From NCBI GenBank assembly GCA_004431415.1, contig QPMI01000041.1, positions 1-50,643 on the forward strand: DNA of 50,643 nt. The letters run 5' to 3'. The stretch comes from Cyanophora paradoxa. Its lineage: Eukaryota > Glaucocystophyceae > Cyanophorales > Cyanophoraceae. Positions 1 to 9,779 of the stretch are shown here, one piece after another (position 1 is the stretch's first letter; each line of letters starts with the position of its first letter). Under the pieces are notes generated by a model. That model ran no database searches, had not been told where the DNA came from, and saw only the letters and a program-made list of their open reading frames with translations. A program made the translations under genes and the position numbers.

Positions 1-3000
1 GGAGGCGGGGCTGCGGCTGCCGACGCGGCCCACCCGCCGTGGCTCAGGCGCTCGCCTTCGCACTCGCGCGCGGCGTCTACTCCGTCGCCAGGTCCGCGTA
101 CCCCTCCCCAGCCCCGCCTTCGCCTCGCTTGAGCTTCCGACGCCTTCCGCGCAGGTGTTCCTGGAGCGAAAGGTCGACACGAACCCGCGTACCTCTCTGA
201 CGAGGAGCGCGCGGGCCCCACATCCGAGCGCGCCCCGGGCCCCTCCCCACTTTTAGATGAGATTCTGAGATTCTGCGGGGCAGGGCGAGACGCTCCTGCA
301 CAATCCTGATGGGCCGGCGCGAGCACGGCGAGTCCGCGGAGGACTTCGACGCCTGCCTCCGGTGCGCGCCCCGCCGGCCGGCCGCTCGCTGGCCTGGCCT
401 GCCCGGGCCTTGGGCGACGTCGACCGGCGGCTGCGCCTGCAGGCTCATCCTCGACAACGGGGCGGACGTCAACGAGTACTGCGAGGGCTCCTCCCGTGCG
501 CACGCGCGCGCGCCCGCCTCACGCCTCTGCGCGGCTTGAGCACGCCGCCGCCTCCGCAGCGCTGCACCTTGCGGCGGGCAACGCGGAGGCGGGGGCCGAG
601 ACCGTCCGGTGCGCCCTTCCCTTGCGTCGCGCCCGTCGGTTCTTCTGCGTGATCCGCCCCTCACGCCCCTCTCGCAGCTTCCTGATCGAGCGGGCGCGGC
701 GCTGGAGGCGGAAGGACGCGGAGAATGACGAGGAGGGAGGGGCCGCGCCGCGGCCGGGGCGAGGCCCGCGGGCGGACGCCGCTGCTCGTCGCGTCGCCGT
801 CGCCGCGAGCAAGGGCGAGGATGGCCTCGAGACGGTCCGGGCGCTGCTCGACGCCGGCGCCGACATCGCGCGCGCGACGCGGAGGGCCGGAGCGCCGCGG
901 CGATCGCGGCGGCGGCCGCCGACCTCGAGCTGCTGCGGCTGCTGATGGGCCGCGGGGCCGGGCGCCACGCGCACGAGGGCGAGATCGTCGCGCCGCCTGC
1001 GGCTCGGGCGGCGGCGGGCGGTACCGCCGCGGCCCCGAGACCCGCGACATCCTCGGGTGGGGCTCCTCTTCCCCCGTCCCTCCCGTGCCCCCTGAAACCC
1101 TTCCCCAGGGTCCTGCTGGAGGACGAGCTGAAGGAGGTCTCGGCGGAGGGCTTCGCCTGGCCCGCCGTCCGCCGCGACGCCGACGGCAGCCTCTCCGGCC
1201 GCGCCAAAGGGTCCCGCCTTCAACCCCAGCCCCTCGGCCCGCCCCTCTGAAGCTCGGGGCGGGCAGGTACTCGACGGCGCTGGGGAGGCGATGCGGGACG
1301 GGTCCGAGATGGCGGCCGAGGACGCCCGCCAGTGGGCCGACCTCCTCCTCTGCTGCCCGCGGCCCGATACGCTCAGGCGAGCGCGCAGGAAAGCTAGAGG
1401 GTGCCGCTGGCTGACGGCGCCGCAGCGAGATCACGCGCTGAAGCCGGAGGAGACGGGCGGGGACGCGCGGGGCCGCTGGTGGCGGCGGCGGCGCGCGTGC
1501 TGCGGCTCGAGGGCCGCGTCGAGCCCGAGCCGCCCGAGGACCCAAGAAGACGAAGAAGAAAGCGAAGTGCGCCTTAGATTTGGTTCCTGTCATTGCCGGC
1601 GTGTGCTGAGCGGCCCCGTGCCGGCGGGCGGGGCTGCAGGGCAGAGGAGAGGAGGAGGAGGCGGAGCGCGAGGACCCCGCGGAGGCGGACGCGCGGGACC
1701 GGGAGACGCCGCTGCACGCCGCCTGCGCGTCGGCTCCGCCTCACCGCCCTCCGCCTCGCCGCCGCCGCCACCCGGAGACCGTCGAGTGCGAGATTTAGGT
1801 TGCTTAGGCTAGTCTAACTAACTGAACCTCTCGCCCAACTTGGCCCGCACTGAGCCTCTCTCGCAGCGCTTATCTTAACTGAGCTTAAGCTTCGCCTTAA
1901 CTAACTTAGACCAGCCTAACTAGCTGAGGCTAGGCTAACTGGACTGGACCTAGGCTAGGCTTAGATTTGTTTGACTTTGCCTCGCTGGGCCCCCCGCGCA
2001 GCGCGGCGGACGCGGCGGAGGAGACGGCGCTCTCGCGGGCCGTCGCCTTCGGGCCCGCCCTCTTCGACGTCTGCGCACTCCTCCTCCAGAAGGGCCGCCC
2101 GCTCTTGAGATTATTTGATATCGCCTTTCTTTCGCTGGATCTGAGCGCCTCCGCTGCTGCTGCTGCGCAGGGGCGGACATCGGGCGGCAGGTCGGCGGGG
2201 CCGACGGCGGAAGCAGCGGTGCGTTACGGCTAGGAACAAGCCCAAGAATTCCCTCCTCAACGGCTCCGGCAGGCTGTGCTGGACGGGACGCGGGACGCGG
2301 CGTACCGCGCGCAGCTGAAGCGCGCCGCCGCCGTCCGCGACGCCTTCATCTCGTGCGTACCCCCCTCTCATTTCCCCTCCCCCCCTCGCTTTTCCTTCTC
2401 TTCCTGAGCCCCCGCCCGCGCTGCACGCACGCAGGTACGGGCACCACCCGCCGGAGGTGGCGCGGTTCACGGCGCAGCTGAGGGACCGCCTCCAGGCCGA
2501 GCAGGTCTCGGTCCGTTGTACCCCCCATTTCTCTCCTGGTCTCTCTAGCTTCGGCTTCCGCTCCGGCCTCACTCCGCCCCGCACGCGCCTCCCACGACCC
2601 TCGCCCACGCAGTGCTGGGTGCGCCTTTGTTTTCATTCCCTCCTCCGCCCTCGTTCCGAGGCTGACGCGCGCTGCCCGCCGCCAGATGGACGAGATGAAG
2701 GCGACGGGTACGCCATTCGATTCGCAGTTGACTTTCACCCCTGACCTCGCTCCGCCCCGCGGCCGGCAGGCATCGAGGCCGGAACGGAGGCGCGCGCCCC
2801 TACGCCTCCGCAACGCCCTCTGAGGCGCCCCTGAAAGCCGCGCGCAGTGGCGGGAGCAGATCGGGGCGGGGATCAAGGCGGCCCGCGCCGTCCTCTTCGT
2901 CGCCTCCAAGGCGGGCGCTGCGCCGCGCCCCCTCCCCGCCTCTTCCGCTTCTGATCGCAGCGCCCTCCTCCCGCAGCACTCGTGCGCGTCGGACTGGTGC

Positions 3001-4650
3001 ATGCTCGAGCTCTCCCGCGCCCGCGGTGCGCCCTCCCTGCGGCCTGGACCTCTTCGTTCTCAGCGCCCCCAGACCTGGGGCGACCGATCTTCCCCGTGTG
3101 GGCCGAGGCGCCCTTCCCCCTCGACGACCGCCCGCCGTGCGCGTGTACCCCTCCCCGCCGCCCCTCCTCACAGTACCCCCCGCAGGGCCTCCTCCGCGGC
3201 TGCCGCATCGTCGACCTCTCGCGGTGCCCCGCCCCGCCCGGCCAATCCAAGCTCCCCGCCTGAGCGCCGCCCCGGTCCGGCGCAGGCCGGCGCTGCTGGA
3301 GGCGGGCTTCCCCGCCTTCCTCGCGGAGGTGCGGGGCGCCTCGAGGCCGCCGCCGCCGCCGACGACGCCGCCGACGCCGACGCCGCCCGGGCCCGCCCCT
3401 CACCCTCACCTTCCCCGCTCTTCCCCTCCTCATTTCTGAGCCGTGCGCAGGCGCTGCTGGCGCGGCCCGAGGCGCGCTGCGACCCCCGGCGGGCCCCCTT
3501 CCTGCTCGCCTGGGCCCTGCCCGAGGACGCCCGCAACGCCGCCTCCCTCCTCTCTGCCCTCGCCTTCCGCGGCGTGCCCTGTTGGCTCCACTGCCCTGTA
3601 CCCACACCCCCGTCCTCCCCCACCCACCCTCGCATCTTCCTCACAGCCGCGCAGGGCGCGGACCCGACGGAGAGGCGGGGCGGACGCTGCGCTGGCGGCG
3701 TGCGCGGCCTTCGTGCCGCTCCTCTCGCCCGCCTCCGCCTCCTCCCCCTCCTCCGCGACCGCCTCCAGGCCCGCCCGCCCTGCGCTCGACCTTTCTGTCG
3801 CCTCACTGTGCCCCCGCTTCGCAGCGCGCGCGGGCGGCGGGGCGCCCGTCCGGCCCCTCCTCCTCTCCAGCCTCCAGGCGAGCGCGCCCCCGCCCGCCCC
3901 GTCTGAAGCTTAGGCCGCCCCGCCGGACAGGTGCCGGCGTCGCTCGAGTACTCGCTGGCGCGAACGCGCAAGTTCCCTTCTTCGCCGAAGAGCCCGAGGG
4001 CTTCTTCCCGGTGCCGTACCCCGCCTTCCTCCTCCCCCCCCCCCCCCTTCATCTTCTTCCGACCTCGCCGGCAGTCCCTCGACGCGCTGCTCTCGTCCCT
4101 GGGGCACCGGCCCCCGCCGCCCCGGTCCGCCCGCCCCGCCCCGCCCGGCCCTCCCTACAAGCCTCTCGCCCTGCAGCTGACGCCCCGCCGCGGCGCAGGC
4201 GAAGCCAGAGGGTCCGCCCGCGCTGCACGCCCCCGCCACGTCGGCTGGAGGCGCCGCCCCGTCGGCCCTGGACGCGGTGCGCCCACAGGCGCCGCCCGCC
4301 GCGCGCAGGGCTCACGCGGCGCAGGCGCGGGCGGGGTGCTGCAGGCGGAGATCGCCGGCAGCGACCGCGAGCTCGAGCAGGCGCGCGCCCCCCCCGCCGG
4401 CCCCGCCGCGGGGCCCCGCCCCCTCTCCCTAAGCGAGAGAGATCGCGCGCAGCTGGAGCGGGAGATCGCGGAGCTGGAGGCGGCCGCCGCCCGCGGCTCG
4501 CGGCGGGGGAAGAGGGGCAAGGGCTCGAGTTCGAAGGCCGCCCCGCCGCCCCTGCCGGCGCCCCCGCCCCTGGACCCCCCCGGGGCCGCCCCGGCCGCCC
4601 CGCCCCGCAAGAGGGACCACGGCAAGAGCGGCGCCTGCTCCCTGATGTGA
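1..4650 (+). CDS. Ankyrin-repeat/TIR protein with C-terminal CaaX box, copy 1 (5' partial, multi-exon)
   Basis: Spliced gene entering from the left edge. Ankyrin-type exons are joined by short introns whose boundaries restore the frame: introns 362-442, 496-559 and 609-677 join LILDNGADVNEY, SSPLHLAAGNAEAGAETVR and FLIERGAALEAKDAEND. Ankyrin-like helices continue to about 2230 (GRTPLL, ALLDAGADI, AEETALSRAVAFGPALFD). A TIR domain follows (2339-3130), then a second TIR-like segment (about 3446-3900), a coiled coil (LQAEIAGSDRELEQA, RAQLEREIAELEAAAARG), a basic Pro-rich stretch and CSLM-stop at 4636-4650. Known for the families: ankyrin repeats bind proteins, TIR domains signal or cleave NAD, and CaaX boxes are prenylated. 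Inferred role: membrane-tethered TIR signalling protein. An extra A near 302 and a short C run near 3975 shift the frame, so this copy may be a pseudogene or contain sequencing errors. Exons before 284 are uncertain. Convergent with the CUB gene at 5119-9139. Confidence 0.72.
1790..2001 (+). repeat. Intron filled with CTAAC-type motifs, copy 1
   Basis: Intron-like stretch between ankyrin exons that ends in a C-rich tract and CAG at 1999-2001. It carries many close variants of CTAAC, CTTAAC and CTAGGCT (for example GTCTAACTAACTGAACC and CCAGCCTAACTAGCTGAGG), close to a branch-point consensus. Copy 2 (37440-37577) has a shorter version with fewer motif copies, so the intron has changed length by gain or loss of these units. 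Confidence 0.6.
2339..3130 (+). other. TIR domain, copy 1 (split over about 6 exons)
   Basis: Box 1 reads D-A-F-I-S then, across the intron 2353-2434, Y-G-H-H (the family pattern is D-x-F-I-S-Y). Next come a helix VARFTAQLRDRLQAEQ, then CW, MDEMKATG, IEAGTEA, WREQIGAGIKAARAVLFVAS, then SCASDWCMLELSRAR, and finally GRPIFPVWAE. This is the canonical TIR order: box 1, helix A, a W/D loop, helix B-C, the VLFVAS strand, the S-x-W-C-x-x-E-L motif, and the R-P-I-x-P strand. The Glu of WCMLEL (codon 3007-3009) aligns with the catalytic Glu of NAD-cleaving TIR domains (SARM1, plant and bacterial TIRs). Enzymatic activity is inferred from that residue only. Confidence 0.8.
3446..3900 (+). other. Second, degenerate TIR-like segment, copy 1
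   Basis: After a linker rich in Ala and Asp, the exons read PFLLAWALPEDARNAASLLSA, LAFRGVPCWL, ADPTERR, DAALAACAAFVPLLSPAS and GRPVRPLLLSSLQA. The order (start strand, amphipathic helix, G-x-P-C-W, D-x-T-E-R, an A-A-F-V-P-L-L-S-P strand, R-P-x-x-P-L-L) parallels the TIR fold. No W-C-x-x-E-L motif is visible, so it would be non-catalytic. The frame has to change within the segment. Resemblance to a TIR is my reading of the pattern, not an alignment. Confidence 0.45.
4636..4647 (+). other. CaaX box CSLM, copy 1
   Basis: The last four codons before the stop encode Cys-Ser-Leu-Met, preceded by the basic stretch PPRKRDHGKSGA. CaaX with a terminal Met is a classical farnesyltransferase substrate pattern, and the adjacent basic residues would help hold the protein at the inner face of a membrane. 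The same four residues end the related exon fragments at 10096-10107 and 49960-49971. Confidence 0.7.
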
Positions 4651-4760
4651 GGGCTCGCGCGCGGTCGGACCCGCCGCGGGTTCTACTGTTATACGATTTA
4701 TTGTAATTACGGATACGTATTGCACACGTACGAATTATATTCACGCTTCAAATTAAATGG
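4651..4760 (+). other. 3' untranslated region of copy 1 with a conserved AT-rich block
   Basis: Immediately after the stop the sequence becomes AT-rich and contains TTCTACTGTTATACGATTTA followed by TTGTAATTACGGATACGTA. Nearly the same block follows the third copy of the gene (about 49998-50040). This suggests a retained 3' UTR or polyadenylation signal rather than random spacer. No AATAAA is present; AAATTAAATGG near 4751 is the closest AT-rich motif. Confidence 0.4.
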
Positions 4761-6563
4761 GGCTCTGGTGGCCGCGCCGTACCCATATCCCCGGCCAGTC
4801 CCTCGGCTTGCAGTGCCTCTGGCGGCAGTGCCCGCTCCGGCGGTGCCCCTTCGCGGCCGGCCACTCTGTCTCTCCTGTACCCGCCATCCGCCGCCCCCGC
4901 GCCCCGGCGCATGCCCAGCCCCGCATGCGCAGCCGTCTGACCCGTCGTGGAGTCGCACGCCGACGCCGCCGGCGTTAGTGCACGCCTCGACCGACGAGGC
5001 GGCCCAGGCATGCGCACCTCCAGAACATGAAATGCGCCAGTCCTTTCATATGCATAGTGACGTCTTCGCTCCCACACGCACACTTTCATTTCTTTCCTTT
5101 CCCGGTTGAAAAGGCAAATCAACGAAAAATCAACGGCCTTTGTTGAACAATTACATAAATATCGTTCGATGATCGTTTTGATTGCTCTCCCCTCACCGAT
5201 GGGGCTGCATCTGGAGCCGCCGGACGCATTCGCTCCTCCAAATTGCTGATGTCATATGTGCATGTATATCCGTCGACGTCGACGTCGACGCTCTTGGGTA
5301 GAGTTGCCGTCCGGGCATGCGCACCAGCTGCAGCTTCACTTTTGCAGCTGCGGCGCCGGCGACGAAGGACGTATACGATAACACCAGCTACAATGGCAAG
5401 AACACCGACGCCACCAGCTACGCCGCCAGCGATGACTGGTAAAGAAACTGATCCGGATGACGGTCACGGATGAAGTACTGGCACTAGAACTCGCATCGTT
5501 GCCTGCAATGGTCTCCTGTACACCTGCTTTGTTCAATCAATTCAGCGATGCATATGATTCGAATTTCGTGCGCGAGCCGATCAAATGCAATTGAAATGAA
5601 TATTGCTCACTTTCGAACAGGAGAGCGGTTTGTTCTAGACTCTTGATTTCCCATGGGAGCTCGGCCGCTAGAACAAGAATGCCGGTCGTTTCCATACTCT
5701 TCAAAAGTTTCGCCGCTTCGGTTGGTCGCAGTGCTACGCTTCGGTAAGGTTGCGAATGGTGCTGCGTAACAAACAATTGCAATTGCGAAGTCCGAAGCTT
5801 ACCAGATGTGCTTCCCAGGCCAGGGCTGTGAAGCAGGGAGAATGTCACTGCAGTTGGAAAGATTTCGATGGCGGCTTTCGCAGTTCGATGCCGATTCCTC
5901 GAGCTTCTTGAGCTTGCCTCCATCCTAGTGACCATCACTTTGACATGTACAGAGCTGGTACCGTAGTCGAGTGCGATGGCCTTCTCAAGACCGGCAGTGA
6001 AGGTCGAAGTTTTCGCTTGGTCCCATGCCGCGAAATCGATGTCGAGAACCGCCGTCATGCTTACCCCTCGAACGCGTTTGCCTGTCCCTGGGTCCTTTTC
6101 AAGTTCGAGGCTGGACTCGGCTGTCCTCTGGATGAAGACGGTGAAGACAAAAGAGGCACTGTCCGTCGCCCCGTGGAATCGTCTCGAGCTGTAACCATGA
6201 ATGTTGCTGTCGTGTACTGAGCTGACGCGCATCTGGAGTCGGTGCCGTAGGCAGAAGAGACACGAACAGAAACGACGCCCGTATCCGGAAATATGGACAC
6301 GCTATTGCCTTCAGCACACGGCTCCAAAGACTGCAGTTTCACGACGAAATATCGGATTTTAGCCTTCGATCTTTTTTGTCTTCCGTAGCTCGCAGCGACA
6401 AGCCCGTATACGTAAGTAGCACTGCTGGGCTGAGCAGAGTTCGTGATGACGGCTAGTTGCGAGGATAAGCGAAAGCCTTCGTAGCCGACGCATGCAGGGT
6501 ATGCTCTCAATGGATCCTGACATAGACTCTCACACGTAAATGCGGGACAATCCTCTGGTAGAC

Positions 6564-8336
6564 ACAAGCAGGGGGGCAAGCCCCCCCGCACCCCCCCATT
6601 AACTGATGATCGATATCATGACCGTCGGACATAGCTTTAGCGATCGCACGCGAATTCGAAAGAAACTTACACGCAGAAATGAATTTTTTCGCGATCTGGA
6701 ATTCGAAGCATGTATACGTAGACCTAGATCTGCAGCTGAACTTCAATCCAATCGAGAAACGCGCAGCGTTGACCGTCGGACGTCAGCGCCATACGCGTCG
6801 CGTCGGCCGCGCCGACCTCGATCTAGACTCTCAGATCTTGAGCTTCGGAAGCGGAGCTATAAGATCTAGCGATAGATCGGAACTGTCCCAATTAGCTATT
6901 ATATATTTCGAATCTTGCGCAGTTTGCCAGAACGACCGTCGGACGGACGTTGTCAGGACAAAAGAATTCGAATAATCTTCGCGGCCGCCGGGCACTTCAC
7001 GATCCGGAGCGGGTGCTTATAAGCAGCGGCTTCGACAAAATCAGGATCACTGCTTTCGCGATCGCAATCGCTGCGTTGACTTCGAATTCACCTGCTGATG
7101 CGCCGCAGTGCTCCGTCTGCACAAGCATGCGCAGCAGCGCTAGCTACATGCGCAGCAGCACTAGTATGTACGTGGTTGCTAATATAAGCGCAACTGCAGC
7201 AACGACAGCTGCTGCTGCTGCTCATGAATCATGATCAGCGGGCCTGCAGCTAGACGTCGACTGCAGTGTGTTTCGGTTACTTTCCGTTACTTTTCGCTAT
7301 CCGCCACTTAAGCTGTCCGTTACTTTCCGGAAACGTCCGTTATAATTATCCCGGGCCCGCCACTTTCCGTTACTTCCGTTATCTGCCACTTTCCATGCAC
7401 GCCACTGGCCAGCTTAAACTGCTGGGAAAAACTCGACTCACGCGACAGTCGCGCGGCTCGCGCCACGCCGTGACGTCGACGGCGCCGCGTGGCGGCAGCC
7501 ACGGCCAGCGCGCGCCGCAGGCCCGCAGCGCGCCGCTAGCGCTAGCGCTGCGCGCGCGGCGCTACCGGTACCCGCGGTGACACACTGTGACACGTCAACC
7601 TGAGTGAAGGAAAATCCGGTACGTCCGATCGGATCGAACTGGTAGTAGTAGTCTGGTACTGGCGAAGGCCGAGGGTACCGGATCGTCGATCGGATCGATT
7701 CGATTTTAATTTGTTTTATAGAAGTTGCCCGACAGCTCACTGAAAGAGTCCTAGTCAAAGTCGACGTCGCGGCCCGGGCTCGCGATTGCGACGTCGCGAT
7801 CGGCTCAATCATTTGAATTTGCGAGCACGTGCACGTAGCGTAGTACTACGATCGCGTCCGCAGTTGACTCCGCACGCACTGCGGCATTTGGCGCGCACTA
7901 CGACTGCGAATCCATGTGGCATGCATTAAATTTCTTTAAAACCCAATTAAACTGGAACCGGTTTTCGATCGATCGATTTCGATCCGCGCGCGGCTGGGCA
8001 AAATTAAAATTGCGGTTTTTAAATTAAATTAACGTGCTGACATTTTGAGTTTAGTTTCACTTGGGGTAATGTGTCTGGCGTTATCGCAGCAGATTTTCGA
8101 GAATAAGCGCGGTACCTAACTGTAAATCTGAAGTCAAAATTTAATTTGTGATTCTGATGTAATTTACGTTATGCCACACTGTGTTCTCATATGCGTTGAC
8201 ACAACCCTAAGGTAAGTTTTCTGACCTCAATCAAACTACCGAGGATTTTTGGCTCGGCCGTCCCGTGAAGACTGAGTTTTTTTACGGGTGTCCGCATGCG
8301 TCATAAGTAATAAGTTATAACTTAGTATTCCTTTCG
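6564..8336. mobile_element. 1773-bp insertion in the CUB gene exon (type unknown)
   Basis: Flanks GGTAGAC and ATTCCTTTCGAATTC are contiguous at 41392-41413 in the duplicate but separated here. The left end has runs able to pair (GGGGGGCAAGCCCCCCC). The right end has the 14-bp palindrome TAAGTTATAACTTA at 8321-8334. I see no coding region, no terminal inverted repeats and no clear target duplication. It could be an insertion, or the duplicate could have lost the sequence; the open exon in the duplicate favours insertion. Confidence 0.6.
7272..7402 (+). repeat. CCGTTACTTTCCG-type short repeats
   Basis: Inside the insertion, variants of (C)CGTTACTTTCCG and CCGCCACTT recur about eight times in 130 bp: GGTTACTTTCCGTTACTTTT, GTCCGTTACTTTCCGGAAAC and GCCACTTTCCGTTACTTCCG, with TCTGCCACTTTCC at the end. 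It reads as a degenerate short tandem repeat. Confidence 0.5.
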
Positions 8337-9136
8337 AATTCTTCCCAGCAAGCACTCGCAGAAGCCTGTGCGAATGTTTTAACTGGGCTCTTGGGAGGCA
8401 TGCGAGATTTAGATCTGTGCTTGCGCACCTGCAGTACCACGAGGAATGAGCTCGGTGCCTGTCTGTTGTCGAATCGTCCCAGATACAGGCTCCGAGGTCG
8501 CGCAAGCATCAGTTCCATTCCAGCACCATTTCTGCGAGCGTTTGCATCCACCGAGCCCGATTGGTCTCGCTATAGCTGTAGGCGTGTGCGCAGGTGAAGG
8601 GCCCGGGGTAGCAATGGGGCGAAGTGTGATTGCTGGGGGTGAAGGCGACACAACATGATCTGTTGGTGAAGGGCGAGCGGTTGGCGAAGGAATTGCTGTC
8701 GGCGATGCGGTCGGAAACGGCGATGCAGCGGTTGTCGGTGAAGGGGAAGGTGAAGGTGAAGGAGTAGCTGTAGGAAACACTGTGCATGTGGGCAAAGGAG
8801 ATCTAACGATAGCCGAAACTGCGATCGCAGATTTACATAATTATTATAAGGCTGTACATGTGATCATCATGAATCCAATTTAAACACCTTCGCCTTTGAA
8901 TCTGTATTGCGCTGAGAACCCTTTGCCCGGGTCCACGCCGTATGTATAAAAAACCACGAGGAGTGCGCTAGACGTCTGAGAAGTGACAAAAGACGTCCTG
9001 CTCAAGGACGCCATTTGCCCGTTCAGTCTCGCTAGAGCTGCGTCTGGCAAGTAGTAACTTCTCACATACTGATAGGGGCATGTCACTGCCGCGCCATCGT
9101 ACAACTGCGTAGCACTCGGATCAGAAATGCTAACGA

Positions 9137-9605
9137 GATAGGTGACCGTCATCAATATCGCGCGCGCCAACGCCGCCAGCTCTTGCGCATGCTGCACCGA
9201 CTGGCTCGCCGCCGGCGCCACATGTACAGCTGCCCGCCGGCCGGCCGCCCCTGCAGCTGTACGTGCGTCAGATGCGGATTCGATATCGATATCGATCTTA
9301 GCTTTCACGCGCTTCAAATTCCAGCGGCATGCGCACGTGCACGCGCACGAATACAAGTCGCATCTACATCAAGCGGGAACGCGTACGCGTCCTGATCATG
9401 ATCATGATGCGCGCTCCACGCGCAAGCCCGGCCCGCATATATTCCTGGTCCTCAGGGCCTGCCGGGCCCCAGGCGTGAGCGCGAGCTCGAGCGCGAGTCG
9501 ATCGCGGTGGTTCTTGCATGCGCAATTATAACTAATTAGTCGGGCAGACAGCGCTAGCGGTCACGAGTCACGACCAGCAGCGCACCTCTGCCACCTCTTC
9601 ATAAC
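9137..9605. repeat. 0.47-kb segment repeated at the window's right end (copy A)
   Basis: Near-identical to 50173-50643 in direct orientation, starting GATAGGTGACCGTCATC and ending CTCTTCATAAC. It contains GATATCGATATCGAT and GATCATGATCATGAT palindromes. It abuts the truncated CUB exon and extends that reading frame with unrelated codons (minus frame from 9356). I see no gene in it. Confidence 0.85.
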
Positions 9606-9779
9606 GAGACTCGTCCCCGGGCCCGATCGCGAGGATTCATTCCGTACTTGTACTCCTGCCGCATGCGCAGTGCTGCTCCGCCGGGCCGGCCGGACTCGGG
9701 GTGGACCCGGACTCCCGGAGTCGCGGTGGGCGCAAGCGCCGCCCGCCGCGCGCCTGTCCGAAAGGGCTCACAAGGGGCC

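Larger units (their letters stand above)
632..9139. repeat. Left copy of a segmental duplication
   Basis: Near-identical to 36279-42205 in the same orientation, introns and 3' flanks included. Two large differences interrupt the match: 4062-4811 is present only here (3' exons of the ankyrin-TIR gene), and 6564-8336 is present only here (insertion). Remaining differences are mostly single-base changes in homopolymers plus scattered substitutions. Left of 632 the two loci carry different ankyrin exons. Confidence 0.85.
5119..9139 (-). pseudogene. CUB-domain single-pass membrane protein, copy 1 (5' end replaced, 1.77 kb insertion)
   Basis: Read on the minus strand, the gene shows the second half of a CUB domain (ATQLYDGAAVTCPYQ, then SALLVVFYTYGVDPGKGFSA). 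A Pro/Ser/Thr linker follows (PTATPSPSPSPSPTTAASP), then a Cys-rich region (GGCKRSQKWCWNGTDAC, CLPEDCPAFTCESLCQD), a beta-rich region (RYFVVKLQSLEPCAEG, TDSASFVFTVFIQ) and FTAGLEKAIALDYGTSS. The end is a membrane helix (AGGVAGGVGVLAIVAGVIV, about 5370-5425) followed by RRRRRSC and a short tail stopping at 5119-5121. Expected topology: ectodomain outside, basic tail inside. Compared with the copy at 39962-42406 it lacks the signal peptide (homology stops at 9139) and has 1773 bp inserted in an exon at 6564-8336. It is therefore probably inactive. A 41-nt intron lies near 5771-5811. Confidence 0.62.

Noticed and set aside
77-1593. Long minus-strand open frames opposite the ankyrin exons
   Set aside because: They are Arg/Ala/Pro-rich shadows caused by GC-rich sequence; the plus strand has spliceable ankyrin exons with intron boundaries that restore frame.
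6564-8336. Insertion as a Helitron
   Set aside because: A terminal hairpin and insertion near an AT dinucleotide prompted the idea, but neither a 5' TC nor a 3' CTRR end is present in either orientation.
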